64,000 bases of DNA. Origin: Edaphosphingomonas laterariae. Lineage in GTDB: Bacteria; Pseudomonadota; Alphaproteobacteria; Sphingomonadales; Sphingomonadaceae. The stretch covers positions 248,001 through 312,000 of the forward strand of contig NZ_FZOS01000001.1 in assembly GCF_900188165.1 (NCBI RefSeq). The letters run 5' to 3'. Of the stretch, positions 35,612-44,781 are shown piece by piece (positions within the stretch are counted from its first letter, which is position 1; the number at the start of each line of letters is the position of its first letter). The translations under genes and the position numbers were made by a program. A model generated the notes under the pieces. It ran no database searches and was not told the DNA's origin. It saw nothing but the letters and a program-made list of their open reading frames with translations.

Positions 35612-36838
35612 TCAATCCATGCCCGTGCCCCAGGCATGGCCGAACTGGATGTAGAAGACACCCCCGCCCGGCCCATAGGCCACGTCGAGCCCGGCATCGA
35701 GGCCGAGCTTACGGGCCAGACGATAACGAAAACCGCCGCCGCCCGCGAAAATCGCCCCGGAATCTCGGAAAAGGCGGCGATCGCCGGCATCTGCCGATCC
35801 ATAGCCGGCAAAGGCCAATATCGCCCAGCGGTCGTTCAACTGCCGGGTCACCTCGACTTCGGAACTGAACACCGTGCTACCCTGATAACGCTGCATTTCC
35901 ACGCCGCGCAGGTTGACCGCCGGCGCGAAATAGATCGGGAAATTGTCCCGCGCGGCATCCACCTCCAGCTTGTAGCCAAGCCGCCAGTCTGATGTCAGCG
36001 GGTGAAAGCTGTAGAAACCGGCCTTGTAGGTCTGGAAGGTGCGGTCGCTGCCAAAGGCGTCGGCATTGAATTTGCCTTCGACAAAGACGTTCATGCCCCG
36101 CGTCGGCGTCACCGCATTGTCTCGGCCGTCGAAATGCATGCCAAAGCCCAGCGCTCCGGTCTTGAGCTTGCGGTTGAAATCGCGGTCCAGCTCGATCGGC
36201 GGGTTCTGGAACTCGATGCTCGATTCCAGCCGCCGAAAATCGATCATCGGCCCGACGGAGAACCGATCGTCGGCGAAATGGATCAGGGCCGACGCCAGCA
36301 CGCCATATTTATACTTGTTCGTATATTCGAGCGGTGCCTGCAAAAAACGGGGGTGAGCATCCAGCGTGATCTTCCCCTGCGCCAGCCCGAATTTGTAGCT
36401 GACACGGCCGTCAAATGCCTGGCCCGACTGGAAATAGCCATAACCGTAGGATCCGTTTCCGGTCAGCGCGCCGCCCAATATCCGCCGGGTCACGCGCCGG
36501 GGATTGTCCCTGGGCACGGTGATGAACTGGGCGGCCACGCCGAAGCCACCATCGACGGCCGGTTCGGTGATGATCACCGGCATCGGGATGAAGCCGCCCT
36601 TCGCCAGCACGTTCGAAAAATCGACCTTCCCGTCCTCCTCATCGACAAAGCGGTCGAAGAACTTGGCGATCGGCTTTTCCGACGCGGCTTCGTCAGCGGT
36701 CGGCGCGGCCTGCGGGGCCTCGGGCCCGTCCTGCGCAAGGGCCGCCGATGTGCCGGCGAAATACCCTGCAAGCAGCAGCATCGCCCTGCCCGCCCATGGC
36801 CCGACACTTTCGCCCGCTGGCCGCTTCCTCTGCACCAT
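35612..36838 (-). CDS. Omp85/BamA-TamA-like outer-membrane protein
   Basis: 408 residues with a signal peptide (AMLLLAGYFAGTSAALAQ, cut near residue 35). From about 85 the chain shows alternating beta-strand patterns: GGFGVAAQFITVPRDNPRRV, GALGFGMHFDGRDNAVTPTRG and RYQGSTVFSSEVEVTRQLND. The last is the surface-antigen (D15) signature region. No POTRA repeats are seen, so it is a barrel-only relative rather than BamA or TamA themselves. The chain ends GHAWGTGMD rather than in an aromatic residue. Export to the outer membrane is likely; the role is unknown. Confidence 0.8.
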   Translation of the reverse strand: MVQRKRPAGESVGPWAGRAMLLLAGYFAGTSAALAQDGPEAPQAAPTADEAASEKPIAKFFDRFVDEEDGKVDFSNVLAKGGFIPMPVIITEPAVDGGFGVAAQFITVPRDNPRRVTRRILGGALTGNGSYGYGYFQSGQAFDGRVSYKFGLAQGKITLDAHPRFLQAPLEYTNKYKYGVLASALIHFADDRFSVGPMIDFRRLESSIEFQNPPIELDRDFNRKLKTGALGFGMHFDGRDNAVTPTRGMNVFVEGKFNADAFGSDRTFQTYKAGFYSFHPLTSDWRLGYKLEVDAARDNFPIYFAPAVNLRGVEMQRYQGSTVFSSEVEVTRQLNDRWAILAFAGYGSADAGDRRLFRDSGAIFAGGGGFRYRLARKLGLDAGLDVAYGPGGGVFYIQFGHAWGTGMD

Positions 36839-36936
36839 CCGCGCCTCGCATCCCCGGATGAGACTGGCTTAGCCAAAGCCAAAAGCGCGAACCATCGGGG
36901 TTTCCCCCGGTGCGGCGGCCATCCGATCCGGCGTCG

Positions 36937-37641
36937 TCAGCCGCCCAGCAGGCTATCCACCCATTGCACGACCAGCCGGCTTGCCGGGCCGATCCGCGTC
37001 TTGTCGAAGAAATGGCTGCCGGCGGACGGGTCCAGGTTCAGTTCCAGCGTCCGCGCACCATAATGCCGGGCGGTCTGCACGAAGCCCGCCGCCGGATAGA
37101 CCGCGCCGGATGTGCCGATCGACACGAACAGGTCGGCATCTTCCAGCGCAGCCTCGATCCGCTCCATCTGGTAGGGCATTTCGCCGAAGAACACGATGTC
37201 GGGCCGCAATCCACCCGGCGCACCGCAGGCGGGACAGGCCGGGCCATCGATCAGCGTGTCCATCCATTCCGAACGCCCGCCGCACCGCCGGCAGAGCGCG
37301 GATTTCAGCTCGCCATGCATGTGCAGCATGCGCTGTGCGCCGGCCCGTTCGTGCAGGTCGTCGACATTCTGGGTGACGATCAGCAGTTCGCCCTTCCACC
37401 CGGCGTCCAGCCGCGCCAGCGCCCGATGCGCGGCATTGGGCTCCACCGATGCCAGTGCGGCGCGGCGCGCGTCATAGAAGGTCTGCACCAGCACCGGATC
37501 GCGCGCCAGCGCCTCCGGCGTGCAGATATCCTCCACCCGATGCCCTTCCCACAGGCCGTCGGGCCCGCGAAAGGTGGCAAGGCCGCTTTCGGCCGAAATG
37601 CCGGCCCCGGTCAGGATGACGATATTCTCGATCGGGCGCAT
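36937..37641 (-). CDS. cobB: NAD-dependent protein deacylase, sirtuin
   Basis: 234 residues. NAD-binding GAGISAESGLATFRGPDGLW lies at about 12-31, VTQNVDDLHERAG and LHMHGELKSALC hold the catalytic His, and two CxxC pairs (CRRCGG and CPACGA) bind zinc. Class III sirtuins with the Ala/Tyr/Arg-type N-terminus remove acetyl or succinyl groups from lysine. It diverges from ybaK with only 50 bases between the starts. Confidence 0.94.
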   Translation of the reverse strand: MRPIENIVILTGAGISAESGLATFRGPDGLWEGHRVEDICTPEALARDPVLVQTFYDARRAALASVEPNAAHRALARLDAGWKGELLIVTQNVDDLHERAGAQRMLHMHGELKSALCRRCGGRSEWMDTLIDGPACPACGAPGGLRPDIVFFGEMPYQMERIEAALEDADLFVSIGTSGAVYPAAGFVQTARHYGARTLELNLDPSAGSHFFDKTRIGPASRLVVQWVDSLLGG

Positions 37642-37691
37642 GTCGTTTCCGCTGCTCGCTTTATGCCTGCCACCGCCATAGAAGCTGCGCC

Positions 37692-38165
37692 ATGTCGAAG
37701 TCCACGCCCGCCACGAACGCCCTCGCCAAGGCCAGGATCGCCTTCACCCTGCACGTCTATGATTATGATCCCGATGCCGCAAAGGTCGGCCTGCAGGCGG
37801 CCGAAGCGCGGGGCGAGGCCCCGCATCGCGTGCTCAAGACGCTTGTCGCCGAGGTCGATGGCAAGCCCGTCTGCGTCATCGCGCCGTCGGACAGCGAAGT
37901 CAGCATGAAGAAAGTCGCGGCGGCCTTCGGCGGCAAATCGGCAAGGATGATGCCCGTGCCCGATGCCGAAAGGATCACCGGATACAAGGTGGGCGGGGTC
38001 AGCCCATTCGGCCAGCGCAAGCGGCTGCCGACCGCGATCGAGGAAACCGCGCTCGCCGAACCCCATGTCTATGTGAATGGCGGCCAGCGCGGGCTGCAAA
38101 TCCGCCTCGCGCCAGCAGATGCACGGGCCGCGGCGGGCGCGACGGCGGCGCCGCTGATCGCCTGA
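37692..38165 (+). CDS. ybaK: Cys-tRNA(Pro)/Cys-tRNA(Cys) deacylase YbaK
   Basis: 157 residues with the YbaK/EbsC fold: LHVYDYDPDAAKVGLQAAEA, VLKTLVAEVDGKPVCVIAPS, KKVAAAFGGKSARMMPVPDA and YKVGGVSPFGQRKRLPT. It hydrolyses cysteine wrongly attached to tRNA(Pro). No Shine-Dalgarno is evident. Its stop codon abuts the stop of the converging gene without a spacer. Confidence 0.94.
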   Translation: MSKSTPATNALAKARIAFTLHVYDYDPDAAKVGLQAAEARGEAPHRVLKTLVAEVDGKPVCVIAPSDSEVSMKKVAAAFGGKSARMMPVPDAERITGYKVGGVSPFGQRKRLPTAIEETALAEPHVYVNGGQRGLQIRLAPADARAAAGATAAPLIA

Positions 38166-39224
38166 TCAGATCAGCAAGGCAGGGTCTTCCCCCGTTTCCA
38201 TCGGGAAGCCGCCCTCCCGCCAGGATTTCATCCCACCGTCGAGCGCCACGGCCCGCCCGAAGCCAAGCTCGCGCAAGGTCGCGGCTGCCAGCGTGGAAAT
38301 CTTGCCGAGTTCGCAGACCGTCAGGATCTCGAGATTGGGGTCGGGAAAGGTCTCGTCGACCTTCAGTTCCAGTTGCCCGCGCGCGAGGTGCAGCGCGCCC
38401 GGAATATGGCCACGGGCATAGGCATCCCGTTCGCGCACATCCAGGATCACAAAGTCGTTGCGCTTCCCCTCCAGACGGCCCGCCAGCCCTTCCAGCGATA
38501 CGAACGGCACGCCCAGCGCCGCTTCCGCCAGCAATTGCCGCACCGTCTTGCCGCCCGACATGTTGGTCCGCAGCGCTTCGGTCAGATGGGTCGGGGCGGA
38601 AAGGTTCAGGCCCCGCATCATCTCGATAAAGGCGGCTTCGTCACGCACCTGCAGCCGGGGATTACCGTCGATCTCGGTGCCGATGCTGCTGTGCGTGCGG
38701 CCCTTATAATCATGCGCCGGGAACACCAGCGTCTCGCGATCCAGCAACAGCAGCCGGGCGAACAGGCTGCGGTGAAGCTCCGCCGGATCGCCCGTCGGCA
38801 GATCGGTCCGCCCGGTCCCGCCGATCAGCAGCGTATCGCCCGTGAACACCCGATCATCGACATGCAGGCACATCGAATCGCGCGTGTGCCCGGGGGTGTG
38901 CATCACCTTCAGCCGCAGCGCGCCCACCGCGATCAGATGCCCGTCGTCGACGCGCATCGCGACATGCGGTGCGGGGCTGTTGCGATGCATCACCACCGTC
39001 GCGCCCATCCGCTCGGCCAGTTGCCGCGCCGCCGAGAAATGGTCCGCATGGGTGTGCGTCTCGATGATGTAGCGCACCCGCAACCCCTCACGGTTGGCGA
39101 TGCCGACATAGCGGTCGATCTGGCCGAGCGCGGGATCGATGATCGCGGCAGCACAGCTTTCCGCGCAGCCGATCACATAGGATTGGCAACCTCCGTCCGC
39201 GACTTGCTGGAAGAACATCGCCAC
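38166..39224 (-). CDS. metallo-beta-lactamase fold protein fused to rhodanese (persulfide dioxygenase-like)
   Basis: 352 residues in two domains. The metallo-beta-lactamase fold (1-230) carries ETHTHADHFSAARQLAERMG, MHTPGHTRDSM and FPAHDYKGR, the ETHE1-type set of iron ligands. The rhodanese domain (about 250-345) has VRERDAYARGHIPGAL and an active loop CELGKIS with the catalytic Cys. Such fusions oxidise persulfides or transfer sulfane sulfur. The loop differs from the usual CxxGxR in having KIS. The peroxiredoxin gene is 20 bases upstream, so the two are probably co-transcribed. Confidence 0.9.
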   Translation of the reverse strand: MAMFFQQVADGGCQSYVIGCAESCAAAIIDPALGQIDRYVGIANREGLRVRYIIETHTHADHFSAARQLAERMGATVVMHRNSPAPHVAMRVDDGHLIAVGALRLKVMHTPGHTRDSMCLHVDDRVFTGDTLLIGGTGRTDLPTGDPAELHRSLFARLLLLDRETLVFPAHDYKGRTHSSIGTEIDGNPRLQVRDEAAFIEMMRGLNLSAPTHLTEALRTNMSGGKTVRQLLAEAALGVPFVSLEGLAGRLEGKRNDFVILDVRERDAYARGHIPGALHLARGQLELKVDETFPDPNLEILTVCELGKISTLAAATLRELGFGRAVALDGGMKSWREGGFPMETGEDPALLI

Positions 39225-39244
39225 CCCCCTTGTCCTGTCGCCGT

Positions 39245-39907
39245 TCAGTCGGCCGGCTGCGGCACCACCCGCAAATATGGCTTCACCGTCTTCCAGCCAT
39301 CCGGAAAGCGTTCCCGCGCTTCCTCGTCGCTCATCGATGGCACGATGATCACGTCGTCGCCCTGCTTCCAGTTCACCGGTGTCGCCACCTTGTGACGCGC
39401 CGTCAGCTGGCAGGAATCGAGCAGCCGCAGAACCTCGTCGAAATTGCGCCCCGAACTCATCGGATAGATCAGCATCGCCTTGATCAGCTTGTCAGGGCCG
39501 ATCAGAAACACGGTGCGCACCGTCTGGTTGCCCATCGCCGTGCGGCCTTCCGACGATCCTTCCTCGTCGATCGGCAGCATGCCGTAAAGCTTGGCCACCG
39601 CCAGATCATGATCGCCGATGATCGGATAGGTCACGATCGATCCCGTCGCATCCCTTATATCGCCCAGCCAGCGGTCATGATCATCCACCGGATCGACCGA
39701 CAGGCCGATGACCTTGCAGTCGCGCGCCTCGAAATCGGGCAGCAGCTTGGCAAGATAGCCAAGCTCCGTCGTGCAGACCGGCGTGAAATCCTTGGGATGC
39801 GAAAACAGCACGCACCAGCCGTCGCCGATCCAGTCGTGGAAATTGATCCGTCCGCGTGTGGTTTCGGCGGTGAAATCCGGTGCGACGCTGCCAATCGAAA
39901 GGTTCAT
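39245..39907 (-). CDS. 1-Cys peroxiredoxin (Prx6 type)
   Basis: 220 residues from MNLSIGSVAPDFTAETTRGR. The peroxidatic Cys45 lies in HPKDFTPVCTTELG, followed by GLSVDPVDDHDRWL and the Prx6-type C-terminal domain (MSSGRNFDEVLRLLDSCQLT). It reduces peroxides in the cytoplasm. AAGGGATGGCGTC supports the start at 39907. It lies upstream of the persulfide-dioxygenase-like gene, linking peroxide and sulfur stress. Confidence 0.94.
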   Translation of the reverse strand: MNLSIGSVAPDFTAETTRGRINFHDWIGDGWCVLFSHPKDFTPVCTTELGYLAKLLPDFEARDCKVIGLSVDPVDDHDRWLGDIRDATGSIVTYPIIGDHDLAVAKLYGMLPIDEEGSSEGRTAMGNQTVRTVFLIGPDKLIKAMLIYPMSSGRNFDEVLRLLDSCQLTARHKVATPVNWKQGDDVIIVPSMSDEEARERFPDGWKTVKPYLRVVPQPAD

Positions 39908-39991
39908 GACGCCATCCCTTCCCACGCCCCCGGCGGCGGAAACTACGCCTGTTCGGGGGCGATCGGAAGTCCGGCCACGGGGGGATGGATT

Positions 39992-41161
39992 TCAGTGTGC
40001 AGCTACGGGACGTTGCGTCGTGCGCGCCGGCGGTGCCTTGCCGTGGAAGCTGGCCGTGGTTTCGAGAATCAGTTCGGCGCCGCGTTCGATGGCGCCGCCA
40101 TAATCGCCAAAAGCCTCGCGGGTCGCATCCCGCTGCCGTTCGATCAGCGCCGGATGCCGCTCGCGAGCGCGGTCGACCGCCGCGATGATGTCGCCGGGTT
40201 CGTCCACCACCTCGCCCAGATGCCAGCCTGCATAGCGCGGATCGGCGCGCCAATCGGCGCCATGCGCGTTGACGAAAACCGCCGGTCGCGGCGTCGCCAG
40301 AAACTCGTAGAACTGGCTCGACATGTCCCCAAGATAGACGTCGGCCGCCTGCGCATAGGTCATGTCGATCATCCGCACGGAATCGAAATCGACGATGATT
40401 CGTTCCGGGTCCGCCAGGCGTGTCCATTCGGCCCGCTCGTCGGCGGACATATCGCCACCCAGCCGGATATGCGGCGCCACGACGAGGTTATAGGCATCCT
40501 GCCGCCGAAACGCGTCGACGATCTCCCGCGCCCGCGTCCAGGACGACAGGCCAAGGTCGAAATGCGCGTTGTAGAACACGACCGGCCGGTCATTGGGGAA
40601 AAGCGCGGGCCGCGCACCACCGCATCGCGACAGATAATCCAGCTTCACATAGCCGCATTGCCGCACGCGGGCCGGATCGAGATGCTGAACGCCCACCGCG
40701 CGCCGAACGTCCTTCTTGCCCGGCACCGCCACCATGTCGAAAGCCCGCAGCCGGCTTTCCGAAGACGGCGCGCGATCACCCGCGCCATGCCGGAAATGGA
40801 TCATCAGGCTGCGGCCAAGCCCCATATGGCGCAGGGCGGCCGACGTGCGTTCGGGCGTGATGATCGCCGCCGCTCGCTTCAACCGGGTCGCCAGGCGCAT
40901 CAGCGTCGGCAGCTTACGCAGCGACTGGTGGTGGAGGATCCGCGCCAGCCCTTCCGCCCAGGCCGGCGGCGCGATCCGTTCCAGCACCAGCCGGTCGGCC
41001 GCCATCCGCCCGCGCACATGTTCCAGCGCATTGCCGGTTTCGTCATCGGGATAAAGGCATGTCACCCGGGCGCGCGGCGCGAGTTGGCTCAGCCGGGCGG
41101 CAACTGGCGCCAGGTGGAAGACCTGATGCGGCCCTCCGATGAACAGGAACGCGAACTCCAT
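39992..41161 (-). CDS. CDP-glycerol glycerophosphotransferase-like protein
   Basis: 389 residues, no signal peptide. The N-terminal half has a glycosyltransferase-like start (MEFAFLFIGGPHQVFHLAPV). The C-terminal half matches the teichoic-acid polymerase family: PVVFYNAHFDLGLSSW, VVAPHIRLGGD and AQAADVYLGDMSSQFYEFLA, then RPAVFVNAHG. Gram-negative bacteria lack teichoic acids, so a surface polysaccharide or phosphate-linked decoration is more likely. It stands alone, without export genes beside it. Confidence 0.82.
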   Translation of the reverse strand: MEFAFLFIGGPHQVFHLAPVAARLSQLAPRARVTCLYPDDETGNALEHVRGRMAADRLVLERIAPPAWAEGLARILHHQSLRKLPTLMRLATRLKRAAAIITPERTSAALRHMGLGRSLMIHFRHGAGDRAPSSESRLRAFDMVAVPGKKDVRRAVGVQHLDPARVRQCGYVKLDYLSRCGGARPALFPNDRPVVFYNAHFDLGLSSWTRAREIVDAFRRQDAYNLVVAPHIRLGGDMSADERAEWTRLADPERIIVDFDSVRMIDMTYAQAADVYLGDMSSQFYEFLATPRPAVFVNAHGADWRADPRYAGWHLGEVVDEPGDIIAAVDRARERHPALIERQRDATREAFGDYGGAIERGAELILETTASFHGKAPPARTTQRPVAAH

Positions 41162-41301
41162 GAAAACCGCCTACGCACACACAAATACACGCCCGTCGCC
41201 CCTCAACGATTGGCCATGTCATGTGTTGCACGAAAAAACGGCCATTGCGGGGCAGAAACCATATCCGCGCCACTGCCTTGCGGGGGGATGAACGGCCGGG
41301 T

Positions 41302-42042
41302 TCAGCGCGTTGCCGTCAGCAGATAATCCATCGCGACATTGTCGCTGAGGTGGAAGCCCTGCAGCGGCGTGAAGGAAAGGCCCGTCACGTCGGCCACCTT
41401 CAGGCCGGCATCCTCCACCAGCCCCTTCAACTCCTCGGGCGTCAGGAATTTGTGCCAGTCGTGCGTCCCCTTGGGGATGCCGCCCACGCTTTCCCCCACG
41501 GTGATCAGCGCAAGACGCGACATCGGCGTGCGATTGGGCGTCGAAAGCACCATCAGCCCGCCGGGTGCCAGCGCGCCGGCCAGCCCGGCGACGAAGGCCG
41601 CCGGGTCGGCAACATGCTCGATCACTTCCAGCGAGGTTACGAGATCGAAGCTCTCACCCGCCAGCGCCTCGACGCCGCCGGCCCGATAATCGATCGCCAG
41701 CCCCTGCCCTTCGGCATGGTGGCGCGCGACGGCGATATTCTCGGGCGCGGCGTCGATCGCGGTAACAGCACCGCCCAGCCGCGCCAGCGGCTCGGCCAGC
41801 AACCCCGCGCCGCAACCGACGTCCAGCACACGCTTCCCGGCCAGCGGCCGGAAGCCTTCGCTATCGCCGTGCCAGTGATCGTCCATGGCCGAACGGATAT
41901 AGCGCAGCCGCACCGGATTGAGCCGGTGGAGCATGGCGGACGAGCCTTTGGGATTCCACCAATCGGCGGCCATGGCGCCGAAACGGGCGGCCTCGGCTGG
42001 GTCGATCGTGGTCGGGTTTGTATCGGGCGTGCTTGCGTTCAT
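41302..42042 (-). CDS. ubiG: ubiquinone biosynthesis O-methyltransferase
   Basis: 246 residues. The SAM-binding motif is VLDVGCGAGLLAEPLARLG (near 75-93), followed by VTAIDAAPENIAVARHHAEG and the N-terminal AADWWNPKGSSAMLHRLNPV characteristic of UbiG. It methylates two hydroxyls during ubiquinone synthesis at the membrane face. GGGAGGTGGAACC supports the start. It diverges from lysC across 71 bases. Confidence 0.96.
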   Translation of the reverse strand: MNASTPDTNPTTIDPAEAARFGAMAADWWNPKGSSAMLHRLNPVRLRYIRSAMDDHWHGDSEGFRPLAGKRVLDVGCGAGLLAEPLARLGGAVTAIDAAPENIAVARHHAEGQGLAIDYRAGGVEALAGESFDLVTSLEVIEHVADPAAFVAGLAGALAPGGLMVLSTPNRTPMSRLALITVGESVGGIPKGTHDWHKFLTPEELKGLVEDAGLKVADVTGLSFTPLQGFHLSDNVAMDYLLTATR

Positions 42043-42113
42043 GGTTCCACCTCCCTATCAGGCCGCCACACCGCGCGCCAAGCCGGTTCCTGTTAGAGCT
42101 AGAAGACCTGCCG

Positions 42114-43379
42114 ATGGCCCGTATCGTCATGAAGTTCGGCGGCACCTCGATGGCCGGCATCGAGCGTATCCGCAACGTCGCCAACCGCGTTAAGCAAGAG
42201 GTGGACGCCGGCAATCAAGTCGCTGTCGTGGTATCTGCCATGGCGGGCGAAACCGATCGCCTCGTCAATTTCTGCCGCGAAGCGTCGCCCCTTTACGATC
42301 CCCGCGAATATGACGTGGTGGTGGCATCGGGCGAACAGGTCACCAGCGGCCTGCTCGCCATCGTGCTGCAGTCCATGGGCGTCAACGCGCGCAGCTGGCT
42401 TGGCTGGCAGTTGCCGATCCGCACGTCGGACGCGCACGCCTCGGCCCGCATCGCCACGATCGACACCGAAGCGCTCGGCGCCGCCCTCGCCACCGGCGAA
42501 GTCGCTGTGATCCCGGGTTTCCAGGGCATGGCCGATGGCGATCGCATCACCACGCTCGGCCGTGGCGGATCGGACACGTCGGCGGTCGCCGTGGCGGCTG
42601 CGATGAAGGCGGATCGCTGCGACATCTACACCGATGTCGACGGCGTCTACACCACCGATCCGCGCATCGTCCCCAGGGCGCGCAAGCTCAGCCGCGTCAC
42701 CTATGAAGAGATGCTGGAACTCGCCAGCGTGGGCGCCAAGGTGCTGCAGACGCGGTCTGTCGGCCTGGCGATGAAGGAAAAGGTGCGCGTGCGTGTGCTC
42801 TCCTCGTTCGACGACAGCCGGGACGAGGATGGATATCGCGGCACGCTGATCGTCGGCGACGACGAGATCGAAGAGGGAAGCATGGAACGTCAGCTGATCA
42901 CGGGCATCGCCCACGACAAGAACGAAGCCAAGGTGACGCTGGTCGCCGTGCCGGATCGTCCGGGCGCCGTCGCCACCATCTTCACGCCGCTGGCCGATGC
43001 CAGCATCAATGTCGACATGATCGTGCAGAATATCGCGCACGAAACCGGTTCGACGGACGTCACCTTCACCGTTCCGAAGGCGGAACTGACCCGCGCGCTC
43101 GACGTGCTGGAAAAGCAGAAGCCGACGATCGGGTTCGAGCGCGTCCTCCACGCGACCAACGTCTGCAAGGTCTCGGTCGTGGGCGTGGGCATGCGCAGCC
43201 ATGCTGGCGTCGCAGCCACGATGTTCAAGGCGCTTGCCGATCGCGGCATCAACATCCAGGCGATCACCACCTCGGAAATCAAGGTCAGCGTGCTGATCGA
43301 GGACGATTATACCGAACTCGCCGTCCGCGTCCTCCACACCGCCTACGGCCTCGACGCCGAAGAAGAGGCTGACGCGTGA
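42114..43379 (+). CDS. lysC: aspartate kinase
   Basis: 421 residues from MARIVMKFGGTSMAGIERIR. Kinase motifs: KFGGTSMAG, GRGGSDTSAVAVAAAMKADR and DIYTDVDGVYTTDPRIVP. Two ACT domains lie in the C-terminal third, giving feedback control. The enzyme starts lysine, threonine and methionine synthesis. The start is fixed by the family; an open frame upstream overlaps ubiG in antisense. The stop overlaps the next gene (GTGA). Confidence 0.97.
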   Translation: MARIVMKFGGTSMAGIERIRNVANRVKQEVDAGNQVAVVVSAMAGETDRLVNFCREASPLYDPREYDVVVASGEQVTSGLLAIVLQSMGVNARSWLGWQLPIRTSDAHASARIATIDTEALGAALATGEVAVIPGFQGMADGDRITTLGRGGSDTSAVAVAAAMKADRCDIYTDVDGVYTTDPRIVPRARKLSRVTYEEMLELASVGAKVLQTRSVGLAMKEKVRVRVLSSFDDSRDEDGYRGTLIVGDDEIEEGSMERQLITGIAHDKNEAKVTLVAVPDRPGAVATIFTPLADASINVDMIVQNIAHETGSTDVTFTVPKAELTRALDVLEKQKPTIGFERVLHATNVCKVSVVGVGMRSHAGVAATMFKALADRGINIQAITTSEIKVSVLIEDDYTELAVRVLHTAYGLDAEEEADA

Positions 43380-44392
43380 GCCTTGCGACCCCGCGCCTTG
43401 ACGCGCTGATGGCCCGCGGGGCGGAGTTCCTCGGGGCCCGCTACGCCATCATGGCCGGCGCCATGTCGTGGGTGTCGGAGCGGCATCTCGTTGCCGCCAT
43501 CTCGAATGCCGGCGGCTTCGGCGTCATCGCGTGCGGCGCGATGACGCCCGCGCTGCTCGATGCCGAGATCGCGGGCACCAAGGCGCTGACGGCCCGGCCG
43601 TTCGGCGTCAACCTGATCACCATGCACCCCGATCTCAACGAACTGATCGAGGTCTGCACCCGCCATCAGGTCGGCCATGTCGTGCTCGCCGGCGGGCTGC
43701 CGCCGGGCGGCGCGATCGACAGGATCAAGGCCTCCGGCGCGAAGGTGATCTGCTTCGCCCCCGCGCTGGCGCTCGCCAAGAAGCTTGTCCGTTCGGGCAT
43801 CGACGCGCTGGTGATCGAGGGGATGGAAGCCGGCGGCCATATCGGCCCCGTGTCCACCTCGGTTCTGGCGCAGGAAATCCTGCCCGAACTGGCGGACAAG
43901 CTTCCCGTGTTCGTCGCCGGCGGCATCGGCCGGGGCGAGGCGATCGCCGCCTATCTGGAAATGGGCGCCGCCGGCGTCCAGCTCGGCACGCGCTTCGTCT
44001 GCGCGACCGAATCGATCGCCCACCCCAATTTCAAGAAGGCGTTCATCCGCGCCCCGGCCCGCGAAGCGGTGGCCAGCGTGCAGATCGATCCGCGCCTGCC
44101 GGTGATCCCGGTCCGCGCACTCAAGAACGCCTCCACCGAATTGTTCACCGCCAAACAGCGCGAAGTCGCCCAGGCGCTGGATGAAGGCCGCCTCGAAATG
44201 GCCGAGGCCCAGCTCCAGATCGAACATTATTGGGCCGGCGCGCTCCGCCGCGCGGTGATCGACGGCGATGTGGAAAATGGCTCGCTGATGGCCGGCCAGT
44301 CGGTCGGCATGGTCACGCGCGAAGAACCCGTCGCCGATATCGTCGCGGCGCTTGTCGCCGAGGCCGAAGGCGCCCTGTCCGCACGCGGCTGA
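43376..44392 (+). CDS. nitronate monooxygenase family flavoprotein
   Basis: 338 residues from a GTG that overlaps the lysC stop. FMN TIM-barrel motifs are NAGGFGVIACGAMTP, the catalytic His in EGMEAGGHIGPVS, and VFVAGGIGRGEAIAAYLEMG then GVQLGTRFVCATES. The family contains nitronate monooxygenases and enoyl-ACP reductase FabK relatives, so activity is not certain. Coupling to lysC is unusual for a detoxifying enzyme. A bidirectional terminator follows. Confidence 0.88.
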   Translation: MSLATPRLDALMARGAEFLGARYAIMAGAMSWVSERHLVAAISNAGGFGVIACGAMTPALLDAEIAGTKALTARPFGVNLITMHPDLNELIEVCTRHQVGHVVLAGGLPPGGAIDRIKASGAKVICFAPALALAKKLVRSGIDALVIEGMEAGGHIGPVSTSVLAQEILPELADKLPVFVAGGIGRGEAIAAYLEMGAAGVQLGTRFVCATESIAHPNFKKAFIRAPAREAVASVQIDPRLPVIPVRALKNASTELFTAKQREVAQALDEGRLEMAEAQLQIEHYWAGALRRAVIDGDVENGSLMAGQSVGMVTREEPVADIVAALVAEAEGALSARG

Positions 44393-44440
44393 AGCGACGC
44401 GGAGGCCGCTCTTAGGGCTCCGCTACCCCCATGAAACAGA

Positions 44441-44468
44441 AAAACCCCGGCTTTTCGGCCGGGGTTTT
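44441..44468 (+). terminator. bidirectional terminator
   Basis: AAAACCCCGGC (44441-44451) and GCCGGGGTTTT (44458-44468) form a perfect 11-bp stem around TTTTCG. It lies between converging genes (43376-44392 plus, 44506-44781 minus) and can serve both. Confidence 0.9.
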
Positions 44469-44505
44469 CCTATGACGTGCAATCGACGTCACATCCGATC
44501 AAAGA

Positions 44506-44781
44506 TCAGTTGCTGACGGCGTCGTCATCGTCGTCGTCATTGTCGTCGACGATCGCCCACGTCACGCCGGCCACCATCGCGATGGCGCCGATGATCCAAC
44601 CGGCACCGCCGGCCTTGTTGGCGTTCTTCACCGCAGCGCCGGAACGAATGCCCGGATTGTTGGCCACGCTCAGCGCCGACGCGCCGGAACTGGCACCAGT
44701 GGCAACCTGTGCTTGGGCGACGACCGGCGTGGCAATCATAGAGCCCGCCATCATCATGCCCAGAAGGCGCGAAAACCGCAT
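44506..44781 (-). CDS. small secreted protein with acidic C-terminal tail, unknown
   Basis: 91 residues from MRFSRLLGMMMAGSMIATPV. A signal peptide ending PVVAQA is followed by a Ser/Ala-rich stretch, a second hydrophobic segment (AGWIIGAIAMVAGVTWAIV) and the tail DDNDDDDDDAVSN. The protein could be anchored by the second segment with the acidic tail exposed. GGAGGAAGAT precedes the ATG at 44781; a longer open frame upstream is unsupported. No family is recognised. It diverges from doxX. Confidence 0.8.
   Translation of the reverse strand: MRFSRLLGMMMAGSMIATPVVAQAQVATGASSGASALSVANNPGIRSGAAVKNANKAGGAGWIIGAIAMVAGVTWAIVDDNDDDDDDAVSN

Noticed and set aside
39230-41326. Plus-strand open frame opposite the peroxiredoxin and CDP-glycerol-type genes
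   Set aside because: Codon-bias shadow; no ribosome-binding site or recognisable domain.
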